From positions 62,001 to 126,000 of the forward strand of contig NZ_JACCJY010000015.1 in NCBI RefSeq assembly GCF_014596085.1: a stretch of DNA of 64,000 nucleotides. The letters are read 5' to 3'. The notes below the pieces were generated by a model. That model was not told where the DNA came from and did not search any database. It saw only the letters and a program-made list of their open reading frames with translations. Source of the stretch: Azospirillum tabaci. Lineage in GTDB: Bacteria > Pseudomonadota > Alphaproteobacteria > Azospirillales > Azospirillaceae. Each line of letters begins with the position of its first letter. The first letter of the stretch is position 1. Below are positions 7,976 through 16,339 of this stretch, piece after piece. The translations under genes and the position numbers were made by a program.

Positions 7976-9010
7976 ATGCCGTTCGACCCGACCACCGCTT
8001 CCATTTCCCGTTCCCTGTCCGGCATCGGGCGGCGCAGCCTGCTGCGCGGCGCTGCCGGAGCCTGCGGCGCCCTGGCGCTGGGCGGCCTGCCCGCCCCCAC
8101 GCGCGCCGCCTCCGGCCCGACGCCCGAGACCGTGCTCCGCATCGCCGACTACAAGGCGCTGGACGGGCTGGCGCTGGAGGCGTCCGGCCAGTTGCCGACA
8201 CCCTTCCGGTCGCAGTTCGCCGAGTTCGGCTCCGGCAACCTGATCGTGGAGGCGATCAACGCCGGCTCCATCGACGTGGGGTCGAGCAGCGAGATCCCGC
8301 CCGCCTTCGGCATCGCCGCCGGGGCGCGCCTGTCCATCGTCGCCGTCGTCAAGGACGACGTGAACTGGCAGGTGGTGCTGGTTCCGCCGGACAGCCCGAT
8401 CCGCTCGGTCGCCGATCTGAAGGGCAAGCGCGTCGGCTATGTCCGCGCCACCACCACGCAATATTACCTCGCCAAGATGCTGGGCGAGGTCGGGCTGCGC
8501 TTCACGGACATCCAGCCGGTCGCCCTGACCCCGGCGGAAGGACAGGCCGCCTTCGAGCAGGGCGCGCTCGATGCCTGGGCGATCTACGGCTATTCCGTGC
8601 CCTTCGCCATCAAGAAGGGGGCGCGGGTCCTCGTCACCTCCAACGGCTATCTGTCGGGCAACTACCTGTATCTCGCCTCGCCCGACGCGCTGGCCGAGCC
8701 GGGCAAGGCGGCGGCCATCGGCGAGTATTTCCTGCGGCTGCGCCGCGCCTTTGCCTGGCGCGCCGCCAATCTGGAACGCTGGGCGCAGGTCCATTCCGCG
8801 GCCATCGGCGTCTCCGCCGAGATCGACCTGGAAATCCTCCGGAAGAATTCGCGCCAGCGCGACCTCGCGCCGATCACCGACGCCGACGTCGCCTCGGCCC
8901 AGAACGTCGCCGACACCTTCCACCAGCTCGGCGTGCTGCCCAGGCGGATCGACATCGCCCCGGCCTTCGACCGCCGGTTCAACGACATCCTGTCGCGTCC
9001 GCTCGTTTGA
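7976..9010 (+). CDS. ABC transporter substrate-binding protein, aliphatic sulfonate type
   Basis: 344 aa. The N-terminus carries GRRSLLRGAAGACGALALGG, a twin-arginine-like signal ending at TRAA near residue 43. The mature part has GSGNLIVEAINAGSIDVGSSSE and DLKGKRVGYVRAT, the SsuA/TauA pattern. It is the third transporter gene of the operon and is followed 54 bp later by the SsuD-like monooxygenase, so its ligand is probably an alkanesulfonate or sulfonate-like molecule. Confidence 0.88.
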   Translation: MPFDPTTASISRSLSGIGRRSLLRGAAGACGALALGGLPAPTRAASGPTPETVLRIADYKALDGLALEASGQLPTPFRSQFAEFGSGNLIVEAINAGSIDVGSSSEIPPAFGIAAGARLSIVAVVKDDVNWQVVLVPPDSPIRSVADLKGKRVGYVRATTTQYYLAKMLGEVGLRFTDIQPVALTPAEGQAAFEQGALDAWAIYGYSVPFAIKKGARVLVTSNGYLSGNYLYLASPDALAEPGKAAAIGEYFLRLRRAFAWRAANLERWAQVHSAAIGVSAEIDLEILRKNSRQRDLAPITDADVASAQNVADTFHQLGVLPRRIDIAPAFDRRFNDILSRPLV

Positions 9011-9064
9011 CCGGACGCCATTCCAATCCCGTCCCATACCACGCACATGAAGGGATCGCCCCCC

Positions 9065-10201
9065 ATGACCGTTTCCGCCACCGCTTCCGCCCACCCGCTG
9101 CGCTTCGTCGGCTTCGTCGGCAACCACAATGCGTCGGAGATCATTCCGCGCCAGGGACCGGTGGTCGACCGCGACTACATCGAGACAGTCGCCAAGGCCC
9201 ATGAGCTGGGCGGCTTCGACGCGGTGCTCCAGGCCTTTCATGCCGACTCGCCGGACAGCCTCCAGGTCAGCCAGCACATCACCAGCGTGACCGACCGGCT
9301 GGGCGTGCTGATCGCCCACCGCCCCGGTTTCCAGGCGCCGACCATCCTGGCCCGCCAGTTCGCCACGCTCGACCAGCTGAGCCGCGGCCGCGTCGCCATC
9401 AACGTCATCACCGGAGCCGAGCGCAGCGAGCTGGCGCGCGACGGCAACAGCGTGGACGACAAGGACGACCGTTACGCCCGCACGTCGGAGTTCCTCGACA
9501 TCGTGCGCGCCGAATGGACCAGCGAGACGCCCTTCGACTATGCGGGCAAGTACTACCGCGTCGAGCAGGCCTTCTCGCAGGTGAAGCCCTACAACGCCTC
9601 GGGCATCCCGGTGTGGATCGCCGGCGCCTCGCAGGCCGCCATCGACGTTGCAGGGCGCCACGCCGACACCTTCGCCCTGTGGGGCGAGACCCACGAGCAG
9701 GTGCGCGAACTGCTGGGCCGCGTGCGCGCCGCCGTCGCCAAGGCGGGGCGTCCGCAGCCGGCCTTCAGCCTGTCGCTGCGCCCGATCCTGGCCGACACCG
9801 AGGAGGCCGCCTGGGCCAAGGCCGACGCCATCCACCAGAAGGCCAAGGCGCTGCTGGACAAGACCGGTTTCCGCCGCGGCGATCTGCCCAGCAACGAGGG
9901 CGCCCGCCGCCTGATCGCCATCGCCGATGCCGCCGCCGACAAGGGCCACCGCCACGACAAGCGGCTGTGGACCGCCATCGCCGGGCTGACCGGGGCCAAG
10001 GGCAACTCCACCTCGCTGGTCGGCACGCCGGATCAGGTGGCCGACGCGCTGCTGGACTATTACGACCTCGGCATCACCACCTTCCTGATCCGCGGCTTCG
10101 ACCCGCTGCCCGACGCCATCTCCTATGGCCGGGAGTTGCTGCCGCGCGTCCGCCAACTGGTGGCCGAGCGCCGGCAGGCCCAAGCCGCCGCGGCGGAGTG
10201 A
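9065..10201 (+). CDS. FMNH2-dependent alkanesulfonate monooxygenase, SsuD-like LLM protein
   Basis: 378 aa luciferase-like monooxygenase, which would release sulfite and an aldehyde from a sulfonate using reduced flavin. Markers are ARQFATLDQLSRGRVAINVITG near residues 95-116, the ELARDGNSVDDKDDRYARTSEF segment (key D-D-x-x-R-Y-x-R), GKYYRVE, and SLVGTPDQVADAL near the C-terminus. The ATG at 9065 has AAGGGA upstream; an ATG 18 nt earlier has no ribosome site. No flavin reductase (SsuE) gene is adjacent, so reduced flavin must come from elsewhere, possibly the nitroreductase or the flavoprotein-ferredoxin pair. Confidence 0.88.
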   Translation: MTVSATASAHPLRFVGFVGNHNASEIIPRQGPVVDRDYIETVAKAHELGGFDAVLQAFHADSPDSLQVSQHITSVTDRLGVLIAHRPGFQAPTILARQFATLDQLSRGRVAINVITGAERSELARDGNSVDDKDDRYARTSEFLDIVRAEWTSETPFDYAGKYYRVEQAFSQVKPYNASGIPVWIAGASQAAIDVAGRHADTFALWGETHEQVRELLGRVRAAVAKAGRPQPAFSLSLRPILADTEEAAWAKADAIHQKAKALLDKTGFRRGDLPSNEGARRLIAIADAAADKGHRHDKRLWTAIAGLTGAKGNSTSLVGTPDQVADALLDYYDLGITTFLIRGFDPLPDAISYGRELLPRVRQLVAERRQAQAAAAE

Positions 10202-10205
10202 GGGC

Positions 10206-11174
10206 GTGGTGGCGGGCACGGGCCGGTCGCCGGTCGTCCTCAATCAGATCGGCGCCCTGGTGGGGGAGCGGATCGCCGCCCACCCGTCGCGCCCGACGGT
10301 GCTGCGGCACGAGGACGGCCGTCCGCCCTGGGACATCCCGGACGGGGTGGAGGTGCTGCTGACGCGCCCGCTGATCGGCTGGGACGCGGCGCCCACCGCA
10401 CGCCCCGCCGGCTGGGGGCGGGGGCTGCGCTGGATACAGTCGGCCTCCACCGGCATGGACGTCTACCCGCCCTGGCTGCTGGACGGAGCGCCGCTGGTCA
10501 CCTGCGCCCGCGGCGTCTCCGCCGTGCCCATCGCCGAATATGCGATGGCCGCCGTGCTGGCCTTCGAGAAGCGGCTCGACGCCGTGCGCCTGCGCGGACC
10601 GGAGGACTGGCGGCGGGAGACATTGGGCGGCCTGTCGGGCCGGCGGCTGGGGCTGGCCGGCTTCGGCGCCATCGGACAAGCGGTGGCGGAGCGGGCGCGG
10701 GCCTTCGGCCTGTCCATCGGCGCCGTGCGGCGGTCCGGCTGGACCGGGTCGAGGCCGGGGGTAGAGCCCTTCGACCGGCTCGAAGACCTCATCGCGGTCA
10801 GCGACCATCTGGTGCTGGCCCTGCCGCTGACCGCCGCCACCCGCGGCGTGGTCGGCGCGGATCTGCTGGCGCGGGCCAAGCCGGGGCTGCATCTGGTCAA
10901 CGTCGCGCGCGGCGCGCTGGTCGATCAGGAGGCTCTTCTGGCCGCCATCGAGGCAGGGCGGATCGCCGGGGCCACGCTGGACGTGACCGAGCCGGAACCG
11001 CTGCCCGCCGGCCATCCCTTCTACCGCCATCCGGCCATCCGCCTGACGCCGCATGTGTCCTGGTCCGCCCCGGACGTCGAGCCGCGGCTGGCCGAGCGAA
11101 TCCTGGCCAACCTGGACGCCTACGCACGCGGCGAGCCGCTGCGCGACGTGGTGAACGTCCAAGCCGGCTACTGA
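10206..11174 (+). CDS. D-2-hydroxyacid dehydrogenase (NAD-dependent)
   Basis: 322 aa. The Rossmann motif GLAGFGAIGQAVAERA lies near residues 148-163. The catalytic trio is present: Arg in NVARGALVDQEAL, Glu in DVTEPEPLP and His in TPHVSWSAP. The GTG at 10206, just after the monooxygenase stop and a GGAG/GAGGG ribosome site, is the likely start; GTG at 10209 is possible. It would reduce or oxidise a 2-hydroxy/2-oxo acid, plausibly a product of sulfonate breakdown. The substrate is not predictable from sequence. Confidence 0.85.
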   Translation: MVAGTGRSPVVLNQIGALVGERIAAHPSRPTVLRHEDGRPPWDIPDGVEVLLTRPLIGWDAAPTARPAGWGRGLRWIQSASTGMDVYPPWLLDGAPLVTCARGVSAVPIAEYAMAAVLAFEKRLDAVRLRGPEDWRRETLGGLSGRRLGLAGFGAIGQAVAERARAFGLSIGAVRRSGWTGSRPGVEPFDRLEDLIAVSDHLVLALPLTAATRGVVGADLLARAKPGLHLVNVARGALVDQEALLAAIEAGRIAGATLDVTEPEPLPAGHPFYRHPAIRLTPHVSWSAPDVEPRLAERILANLDAYARGEPLRDVVNVQAGY

Positions 11175-11201
11175 CCCCATCCCTCGAGGAGCGTCCTTCC
11201 G

Positions 11202-11987
11202 ATGACCCACATCCAGCCCCGCCCCCGCAAGTTCTGGCCGCCCGTCGATCCGGTCACCCACACCAGCGTCGAGGAGGAGCGGCAGCACCGCAAGCAGCGG
11301 CTGGCCGCCACCTTCCGCCTGTTCGGCCGCTACGGCTACGACAAGGGGCTGGCCGGCCATGTCACTGCCCGCGACCCGGAGCATCACGACCGCTTCTGGA
11401 TCAACCCGCTGGGCCAGCACTTCAGCACCATCCGGGTGTCCGACCTGCATCTGGTGGACATCGACGGCAACGTCCTGCACGGCGACCGCGCCATCAACCA
11501 GGCCGGCTTCACCATCCATTCGGCCATCCACCGCTCCCGCCCCGACGTGGTGGCCGCCGCCCACACCCATTCGACCTACGGCAAGGCGTGGTCGTCGCTC
11601 GGGCGGCCGCTGGCCCCGCTGAGCCAGGACGCCGCGGCCTTCTACGAGGATCAGGTGATCTTCGACCCCTACACCGGCGTCGTGCTGACCGAGGGCGAGG
11701 GCCGGCGGCTGGTCGAGGCGCTGGGCGACCGCAAGCTGGCGATCCTGAAGAACCACGGCCTGCTTACCCTCGGCCCGAGCGTGGAGGCCGCCGCCTGGTG
11801 GTTCATCAGCGCCGAGGACGCCGCCCACACCCAGCTTCTGGCGGAAGCCGCCGGCACGCCGCAGCCCATCGACCACGAGACCGCCCTGCTGACCCGCGCG
11901 CAGGTCGGCACCCAGCAGGGCGGTGCCTACAACTTCCACCCGCTGTGGGAATGGATCGTCGCGGCGGAGCCCGACCTGCTCGACTGA
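11202..11987 (+). CDS. Class II aldolase/adducin family protein
   Basis: 261 aa. The metal site is recognisable: AAHTHSTYGKAW (HxH) near residues 120-131 and a later His in LKNHGLLTLG near 183. This places it in the L-fuculose-phosphate aldolase/adducin-head fold. It follows the dehydrogenase by 27 bp with a GAGGAG ribosome site and probably belongs to the same operon. It may cleave or decarboxylate a small hydroxy-acid. Family members without known substrate are common, so the reaction is open. Confidence 0.85.
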   Translation: MTHIQPRPRKFWPPVDPVTHTSVEEERQHRKQRLAATFRLFGRYGYDKGLAGHVTARDPEHHDRFWINPLGQHFSTIRVSDLHLVDIDGNVLHGDRAINQAGFTIHSAIHRSRPDVVAAAHTHSTYGKAWSSLGRPLAPLSQDAAAFYEDQVIFDPYTGVVLTEGEGRRLVEALGDRKLAILKNHGLLTLGPSVEAAAWWFISAEDAAHTQLLAEAAGTPQPIDHETALLTRAQVGTQQGGAYNFHPLWEWIVAAEPDLLD

Positions 11988-11994
11988 CCTTAAG

Positions 11995-12137
11995 TCCCTC
12001 TCCCGCCCCGGGAGAGGGTGCCCGCGAAGCGGGCGGGTGAGGGTCGTGCGAGGATCAGAACACTTCATCCTCGGCAGCACCCTCACCCTCCCACGCTGAC
12101 GCGTGGGCCCCTCCCTCTCCCGGGGCGGGAGAGGGGA
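11995..12137. repeat. REP-like palindromic intergenic repeat, copy 1
   Basis: About 143 bp imperfect palindrome between two coding genes. The outer arms read CCCTCTCCCGCCCCGGGAGA and CCCTCTCCCGGGGCGGGAGA, and inner GTGAGGGT/ACCCTCAC arms flank a variable centre. A close copy is at 38991-39134. It can fold into a long hairpin and may act as a terminator or mRNA stabiliser, but its main character is that of a dispersed chromosomal repeat. Confidence 0.85.
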
Positions 12138-12180
12138 TGCCAACCGCCCGCCCCCGTTCCTCCGCAAAGGCTCCCGCACC

Positions 12181-13185
12181 ATGACCGCAAAGCCCGCCTT
12201 TCCCCTTCTCAGCCGCCGCGGCGTGATCGCCGCCGGCGCCGTTGGCGCCGTGGCGCTGTCCGCGCCCTTCGTCCTGCGCCGCCACGCGCTGGCGGCGGAG
12301 CCGCTCCGCCTGTCCTGGAACGCGGGGGCCGTCTGCTTCTCCGCCGTACCGCTGGCCTTAAAGCTGGACCTGTTCAGGAAGCACGGGCTGGAGGTCGAAC
12401 TGATCAACTTCACCGGCTCCACCGACCAGCTTCTGGAGGCCATCGCCACCGCCAAGGCGGACGCCGGGGTCGGCATGGCGCTGCGCTGGCTGAAACCGCT
12501 GGAGCAGGGCTTCGACGTGAAGATCTCGGCGGGCCTGCATGGCGGCTGCATGCGGCTGATCGGGTCCAGGGCGGCGGGTGTGAACACCGTGCTGGACCTG
12601 CCGGGCAAGATCATCGGCGTCAGCGACATGGCCAGCCCGTCGAAGAACTTCTTCTCCATCGTCTTGTCCAAATTCGGCATTGATCCGGCCAAGGACGTCG
12701 AATGGCGCCAGTATCCCGCCGACCTGCTGGGGCTGGCGGTGGAGAAGGGCGAGATCCAGGCGCTGGCCGATGGCGACCCGCTGGTCTGGCGCCACACCAA
12801 GGACCCCAAGCTCGTGGAGATCACCAACAACGTCTGCGGTGAGTACTCCACCCGCACCTGCTGCCTCGTCGGGGTGCGCGGCAGCCTGCTGCGCGACAAC
12901 CGCCCGGCGGCCAAGGCGCTGACCGCGGCGCTGATCGAGGCGCAGCACGCCGCCTACGCCGACCCGCGCGCCGCCGCTGCGGCCTATGCCCCCTTCGCCC
13001 CGAAATTCCCGGCGGAGGATCTGGAGGCGATGCTGCGCAGCCACGCCCACAACGTCACCCCGGTCGGCGACGCGCTGCGCCAGCAGCTCGCCCTTTACAC
13101 CGACGAGCTGAAGAGCGTCTCGGTCATCAAGCGCGGGACCGACAGCCAGCGCTTCGCCGGACGCATCACGGTGGATCTCGTCTGA
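12181..13185 (+). CDS. ABC transporter substrate-binding protein, twin-arginine exported
   Basis: 334 aa. The N-terminus has SRRGVIAAGAVGAVALSAPF, a twin-arginine-like signal, with the likely cleavage after HALAA near residue 40. The NMT1/SsuA-like fold is suggested by KLDLFRKHGLEVELINF and DLPGKIIGVSDMASPSKNFF. The ATG at 12181 follows the repeat; longer frames run into the repeat and are rejected. It has no permease or ATPase of its own and may share the transporter at 6285-7949. It lies 47 bp before an SfnB-like flavoprotein. Confidence 0.85.
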   Translation: MTAKPAFPLLSRRGVIAAGAVGAVALSAPFVLRRHALAAEPLRLSWNAGAVCFSAVPLALKLDLFRKHGLEVELINFTGSTDQLLEAIATAKADAGVGMALRWLKPLEQGFDVKISAGLHGGCMRLIGSRAAGVNTVLDLPGKIIGVSDMASPSKNFFSIVLSKFGIDPAKDVEWRQYPADLLGLAVEKGEIQALADGDPLVWRHTKDPKLVEITNNVCGEYSTRTCCLVGVRGSLLRDNRPAAKALTAALIEAQHAAYADPRAAAAAYAPFAPKFPAEDLEAMLRSHAHNVTPVGDALRQQLALYTDELKSVSVIKRGTDSQRFAGRITVDLV

Positions 13186-13232
13186 CCGCCGTCGCCGTCC
13201 CGTTTCCCCTCTTCGCAGCGGACCGACCCGAC

Positions 13233-14459
13233 ATGCCCCCCGACACGCTCCATGCCGACTTTCCCTTCCAGCCCGCGCCCCTCGGCGAGGCAGCCCCCGT
13301 CCCGGTGGTGGACGAGGCCGAGATCGCGGCGCTGGCCGCCCGCTTCGCGCTTCGCGCCGCGGAGCACGACGCCGCCGCCAGCTTCCCCTTCGAGAATTTC
13401 GAATGGCTGCGGGAGGCGGGACTGCCGGCGCTGGTCGTTCCGACGTCGCTGGGCGGCAAGGGCGGCGGGCTGAGGGACGCGTTGGCCGTGGTCGGCGGGC
13501 TCGCGCGGGGGGAACCGTCCACCGCCCTGGTGCTGGTGCTGCAATACGCCATCCTCAACCAGATCCAGCGCAGCGCCGGCTGGCCGGAGCCTCTGCGTGA
13601 CCGCATCCTCCGCAGCGCCGTGACCGAGGGCGCCATCATCAACCTGCTGCGGGTCGAGCCGGAACTGGGCACCCCCCACCGCGGCGGCCTGCCGGCCACC
13701 GTGGCGCGCCGGGTGCCGGGGGGCTGGCGGATTTCCGGGACCAAGCTCTACTCCACCGGGCTGCCGGTGCTCTCCTGGCTCGGCGTCTGGGCGCGCACGG
13801 ACGACGACGAGCCGCTGGTCGGCACCTGGGTGGTACCGCGCGGCGACGGCCTCGCCGAACAGGGCATCGAAGTGCGCGAAAGCTGGAACCACATCGGCAT
13901 GCGGGCCAGCGGCAGCCACGAGGTGATCTTCCACGACACCTTCGTTCCCGACGACCATGTGGGCGAGCTGCGCCCCGCCGCCGGCTGGACGGTGCCCGAT
14001 CCGGTCGGCTCCGCCTGGCTGTCCACCCTGTTCAGCGGCGTCTACGACGGCATCGCCCGCTCGGCGCGGGACTGGCTGACCGGCTTCCTGCACGCCCGCA
14101 GGCCGACGGCGCTGGGCGGTGCCCCGCTGGCGACCGTGCCCCGCCTTCAGGAGGCGCTGGGCGCGGTCGAGGCGCTTCTGCTGACCAACACGGTGCTTCT
14201 GCGCTCCCTGTCGGCCTCGGCGGACGTCGGGACCGTCCCGCCGGCCAGCGACAGCCTCCTGGTCAAACACACGGTGACCAACAACGCGATCGACGCGGTC
14301 GCCAAGGCACTGGAGATCACCGGCAATCCCGGCCTGTCCCGCGACAACCCCCTGGAGCGCCATCACCGCGACGTGCTGTGCGCCCGCGTCCATGCCCCCC
14401 AGAGCGACATGATCCTGACCGGCGCCGGGCGCGCCGCCCTGGCCCGCTCCGCCCCGTAA
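13233..14459 (+). CDS. Acyl-CoA dehydrogenase-like flavoprotein, SfnB/DszC group
   Basis: 408 aa with the three-part acyl-CoA dehydrogenase layout: an N-terminal helical domain, a middle beta domain (GTKLYSTGLP near residues 169-178; WNHIGMRASGSHEVIF near 218-233) and a C-terminal helical domain. Members with this profile in sulfur clusters include SfnB and DszC-like FMNH2 monooxygenases of dialkyl sulfone and thiophene metabolism. Its position at the end of the sulfonate region supports such a role, but substrate and flavin use are inferred. Confidence 0.82.
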   Translation: MPPDTLHADFPFQPAPLGEAAPVPVVDEAEIAALAARFALRAAEHDAAASFPFENFEWLREAGLPALVVPTSLGGKGGGLRDALAVVGGLARGEPSTALVLVLQYAILNQIQRSAGWPEPLRDRILRSAVTEGAIINLLRVEPELGTPHRGGLPATVARRVPGGWRISGTKLYSTGLPVLSWLGVWARTDDDEPLVGTWVVPRGDGLAEQGIEVRESWNHIGMRASGSHEVIFHDTFVPDDHVGELRPAAGWTVPDPVGSAWLSTLFSGVYDGIARSARDWLTGFLHARRPTALGGAPLATVPRLQEALGAVEALLLTNTVLLRSLSASADVGTVPPASDSLLVKHTVTNNAIDAVAKALEITGNPGLSRDNPLERHHRDVLCARVHAPQSDMILTGAGRAALARSAP

Positions 14460-14497
14460 TCCGGTAAAGATGATCCGGTAAAGATGATCCGGCAAAG
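14459..14497. repeat. 14-bp tandem repeat, about 2.8 copies
   Basis: The unit ATCCGGTAAAGATG occurs at 14459-14472 and 14473-14486, followed by a partial diverged copy at 14487-14497. It begins at the stop codon of the SfnB-like gene and lies between two convergent genes. Confidence 0.9.
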
Positions 14498-14533
14498 TCG
14501 GGGGGCACGGCCGGGCGCCCCCCTGTCGATTCC

Positions 14534-16339
14534 TCAGATCACGAAGTCGCCGCGCTCCTTCTGGCGCCGCGCGTGCTCGGCGGCCAGCCGGTCGAGGCTG
14601 TCCGCGGCGGCCTGCGGTGCCTCCGGGCGGCCCAGCAGATAGCCCTGGATCAGCGTGCAGCCGTTGGCCGCCAGCCAGGCGAGCTGCTCCGGCGTCTCCA
14701 CCCCCTCGGCCACCAGAGTCATCGACAGGCTGCGGGCAAGGCCGATGATGGCGCGGGCCACCGCCTGCCCGCTGGCGTTTTCCCGCCCCGCGTCGCCCAG
14801 GTTGCGGGTGAAGGAACCGTCCATCTTCAGGATGTCGAAGGGCAGGTTGTTCAGATAGCTGAGGCTGGAGTAGCCGGTGCCGAAATCGTCGAGCGCCAGC
14901 CGCACCCCCAATTCCTTCAAGCGGGTCAGGACCTGGCGGCTGAAGGCCATGTCCTCGATCAGCAGCCCTTCGGTGACCTCCAGGACCAGCCGCGACGGTT
15001 CGATCCCGGTGGCGGCCAGGACGCCGCGCACGTTGTCGACCAGTGCCGGATCGCGAAGCTGGCGGGGCGACAGGTTGACGGCGAACTCCAGTTCGCCGCG
15101 TCCCTCCTCCTGCCATCGGCGCAACTGGCGGCAGGCGGTCTCCAGCACCCAGCGCCCGATGGGAAGGATCAGCCCGCTGTCCTCGCACAGGGGGATGAAG
15201 GTGGACGGGGGGACCGGCGCGCCGCCGACGGGATTCCAGCGCAACAGCGCTTCCACACCCACCGGACGGCCCCCCGCGGCCTCGGTCAGCGGCTGGTAGA
15301 CCAGATGGAACTCCCCGCGCTCCAGCGCCCCGGCCAGCAGGCTGCGCAGCCGCGCCCGTTCCACCGTGGCCGTCATCATCGCCGGGTCGTAGCGGCAGAC
15401 GGTGCCGCCGCCTTGCTCCTTGGCGCGGTACATCGCCAGATCGGCCATGCGCATCAGCTCCTCCACCCCGTTGCCGTGGTCGGGATGGCGGGCGATGCCG
15501 ATGCTGACGCTCACGCGATGGCGCACGCCGCCCAGCGGAAAGGGATCGGCGGTGACGCGGGCCATCCGGTCGAGCAGGTCCGTCACCTCGCCGCCGTCGC
15601 GCTCCTCCACCAGGACCGCGAACTCGTCGCCCCCCAGGCGGGCGGCTGTGACAATCGGGCCAAGGACACCGTCGGACAGCGCCTCGCGCAGGCGGCGGGC
15701 GATCCCGGCCAGCAACTCGTCCCCCGCGGCGTGGCCGAACTGGTCGTTCACCTCCTTGAAGCCGTCGAAGTCGAGCAGCAGCAGCGACAGGCCGCCGCCC
15801 GACCGCCGCACGGTTTCCATGGCGCGTTCCAGCGCCTGATGGAACTGCACGCGATTGGGAAAGCCGGTCAGCGGGTCGAAATGGGCCAGCCAGGCCATGC
15901 GGTCCTCCGCCGCCTTGACCTGGGTGATGTCGCGGAAGACCAGCACGCCGCCGACGGAGAATCCGTTCTCCATCAGGGGCCGGGCGTTCTCCCGCAGCCA
16001 GTCTCCGGAACCGCCGGGCGGCGGGGCGAGATAGAGGCTTTCCCGCTCCATCGCACCGCCCCGGATGGCGCGGCCCATCGGCCAGGAGGCCGGTGGGCAC
16101 GGGGTGGTCCCGTCGGCCAGCCGCAAGCGCGGTCCGAACAGCGTGTCGAAGGCCGCACCGGTGAGCGGCCCGAACACCGCCTCCGCCGCCGGGTTGGCGG
16201 TGATGATCCGGCCATCCGGACCGGCGACGCACACCCCCTCCGCCATGTTGTCGAGAACGAGGCGCAGGATCGGCATCAGGCCGGCATCTCTTGGCTGCAC
16301 TTCGTTGAAGGAAGCGTATCGTACGGATGTGTGCGGCAT
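14534..16339 (-). CDS. PAS-GGDEF-EAL bifunctional c-di-GMP protein
   Basis: 601 aa, cytosolic by sequence. A PAS domain covers residues ~15-145. A GGDEF domain with intact RLGGDEFAVLVEE follows, then an EAL domain with intact VEALLRW, VNLSPRQL, LEVTEGLLIED, DDFGTGYSSL and VAEGVETPEQL motifs. Both diguanylate cyclase and phosphodiesterase activities are therefore possible. The ATG at 16339 was chosen because a GGTGGG stretch precedes it and the PAS domain begins soon after; ATG at 16351 or 16546 would add residues with no family match. Upstream DNA (16370-16440) is AT-rich and probably holds the promoter. Confidence 0.85.
   Translation of the reverse strand: MPHTSVRYASFNEVQPRDAGLMPILRLVLDNMAEGVCVAGPDGRIITANPAAEAVFGPLTGAAFDTLFGPRLRLADGTTPCPPASWPMGRAIRGGAMERESLYLAPPPGGSGDWLRENARPLMENGFSVGGVLVFRDITQVKAAEDRMAWLAHFDPLTGFPNRVQFHQALERAMETVRRSGGGLSLLLLDFDGFKEVNDQFGHAAGDELLAGIARRLREALSDGVLGPIVTAARLGGDEFAVLVEERDGGEVTDLLDRMARVTADPFPLGGVRHRVSVSIGIARHPDHGNGVEELMRMADLAMYRAKEQGGGTVCRYDPAMMTATVERARLRSLLAGALERGEFHLVYQPLTEAAGGRPVGVEALLRWNPVGGAPVPPSTFIPLCEDSGLILPIGRWVLETACRQLRRWQEEGRGELEFAVNLSPRQLRDPALVDNVRGVLAATGIEPSRLVLEVTEGLLIEDMAFSRQVLTRLKELGVRLALDDFGTGYSSLSYLNNLPFDILKMDGSFTRNLGDAGRENASGQAVARAIIGLARSLSMTLVAEGVETPEQLAWLAANGCTLIQGYLLGRPEAPQAAADSLDRLAAEHARRQKERGDFVI

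Noticed and set aside
5058-8201. A 1047-codon open frame on the minus strand
   Set aside because: It lies opposite the LysR and transporter genes, crosses gene boundaries and has low-complexity Arg/Gln/Gly-rich sequence. It is a typical shadow of high-GC coding DNA.
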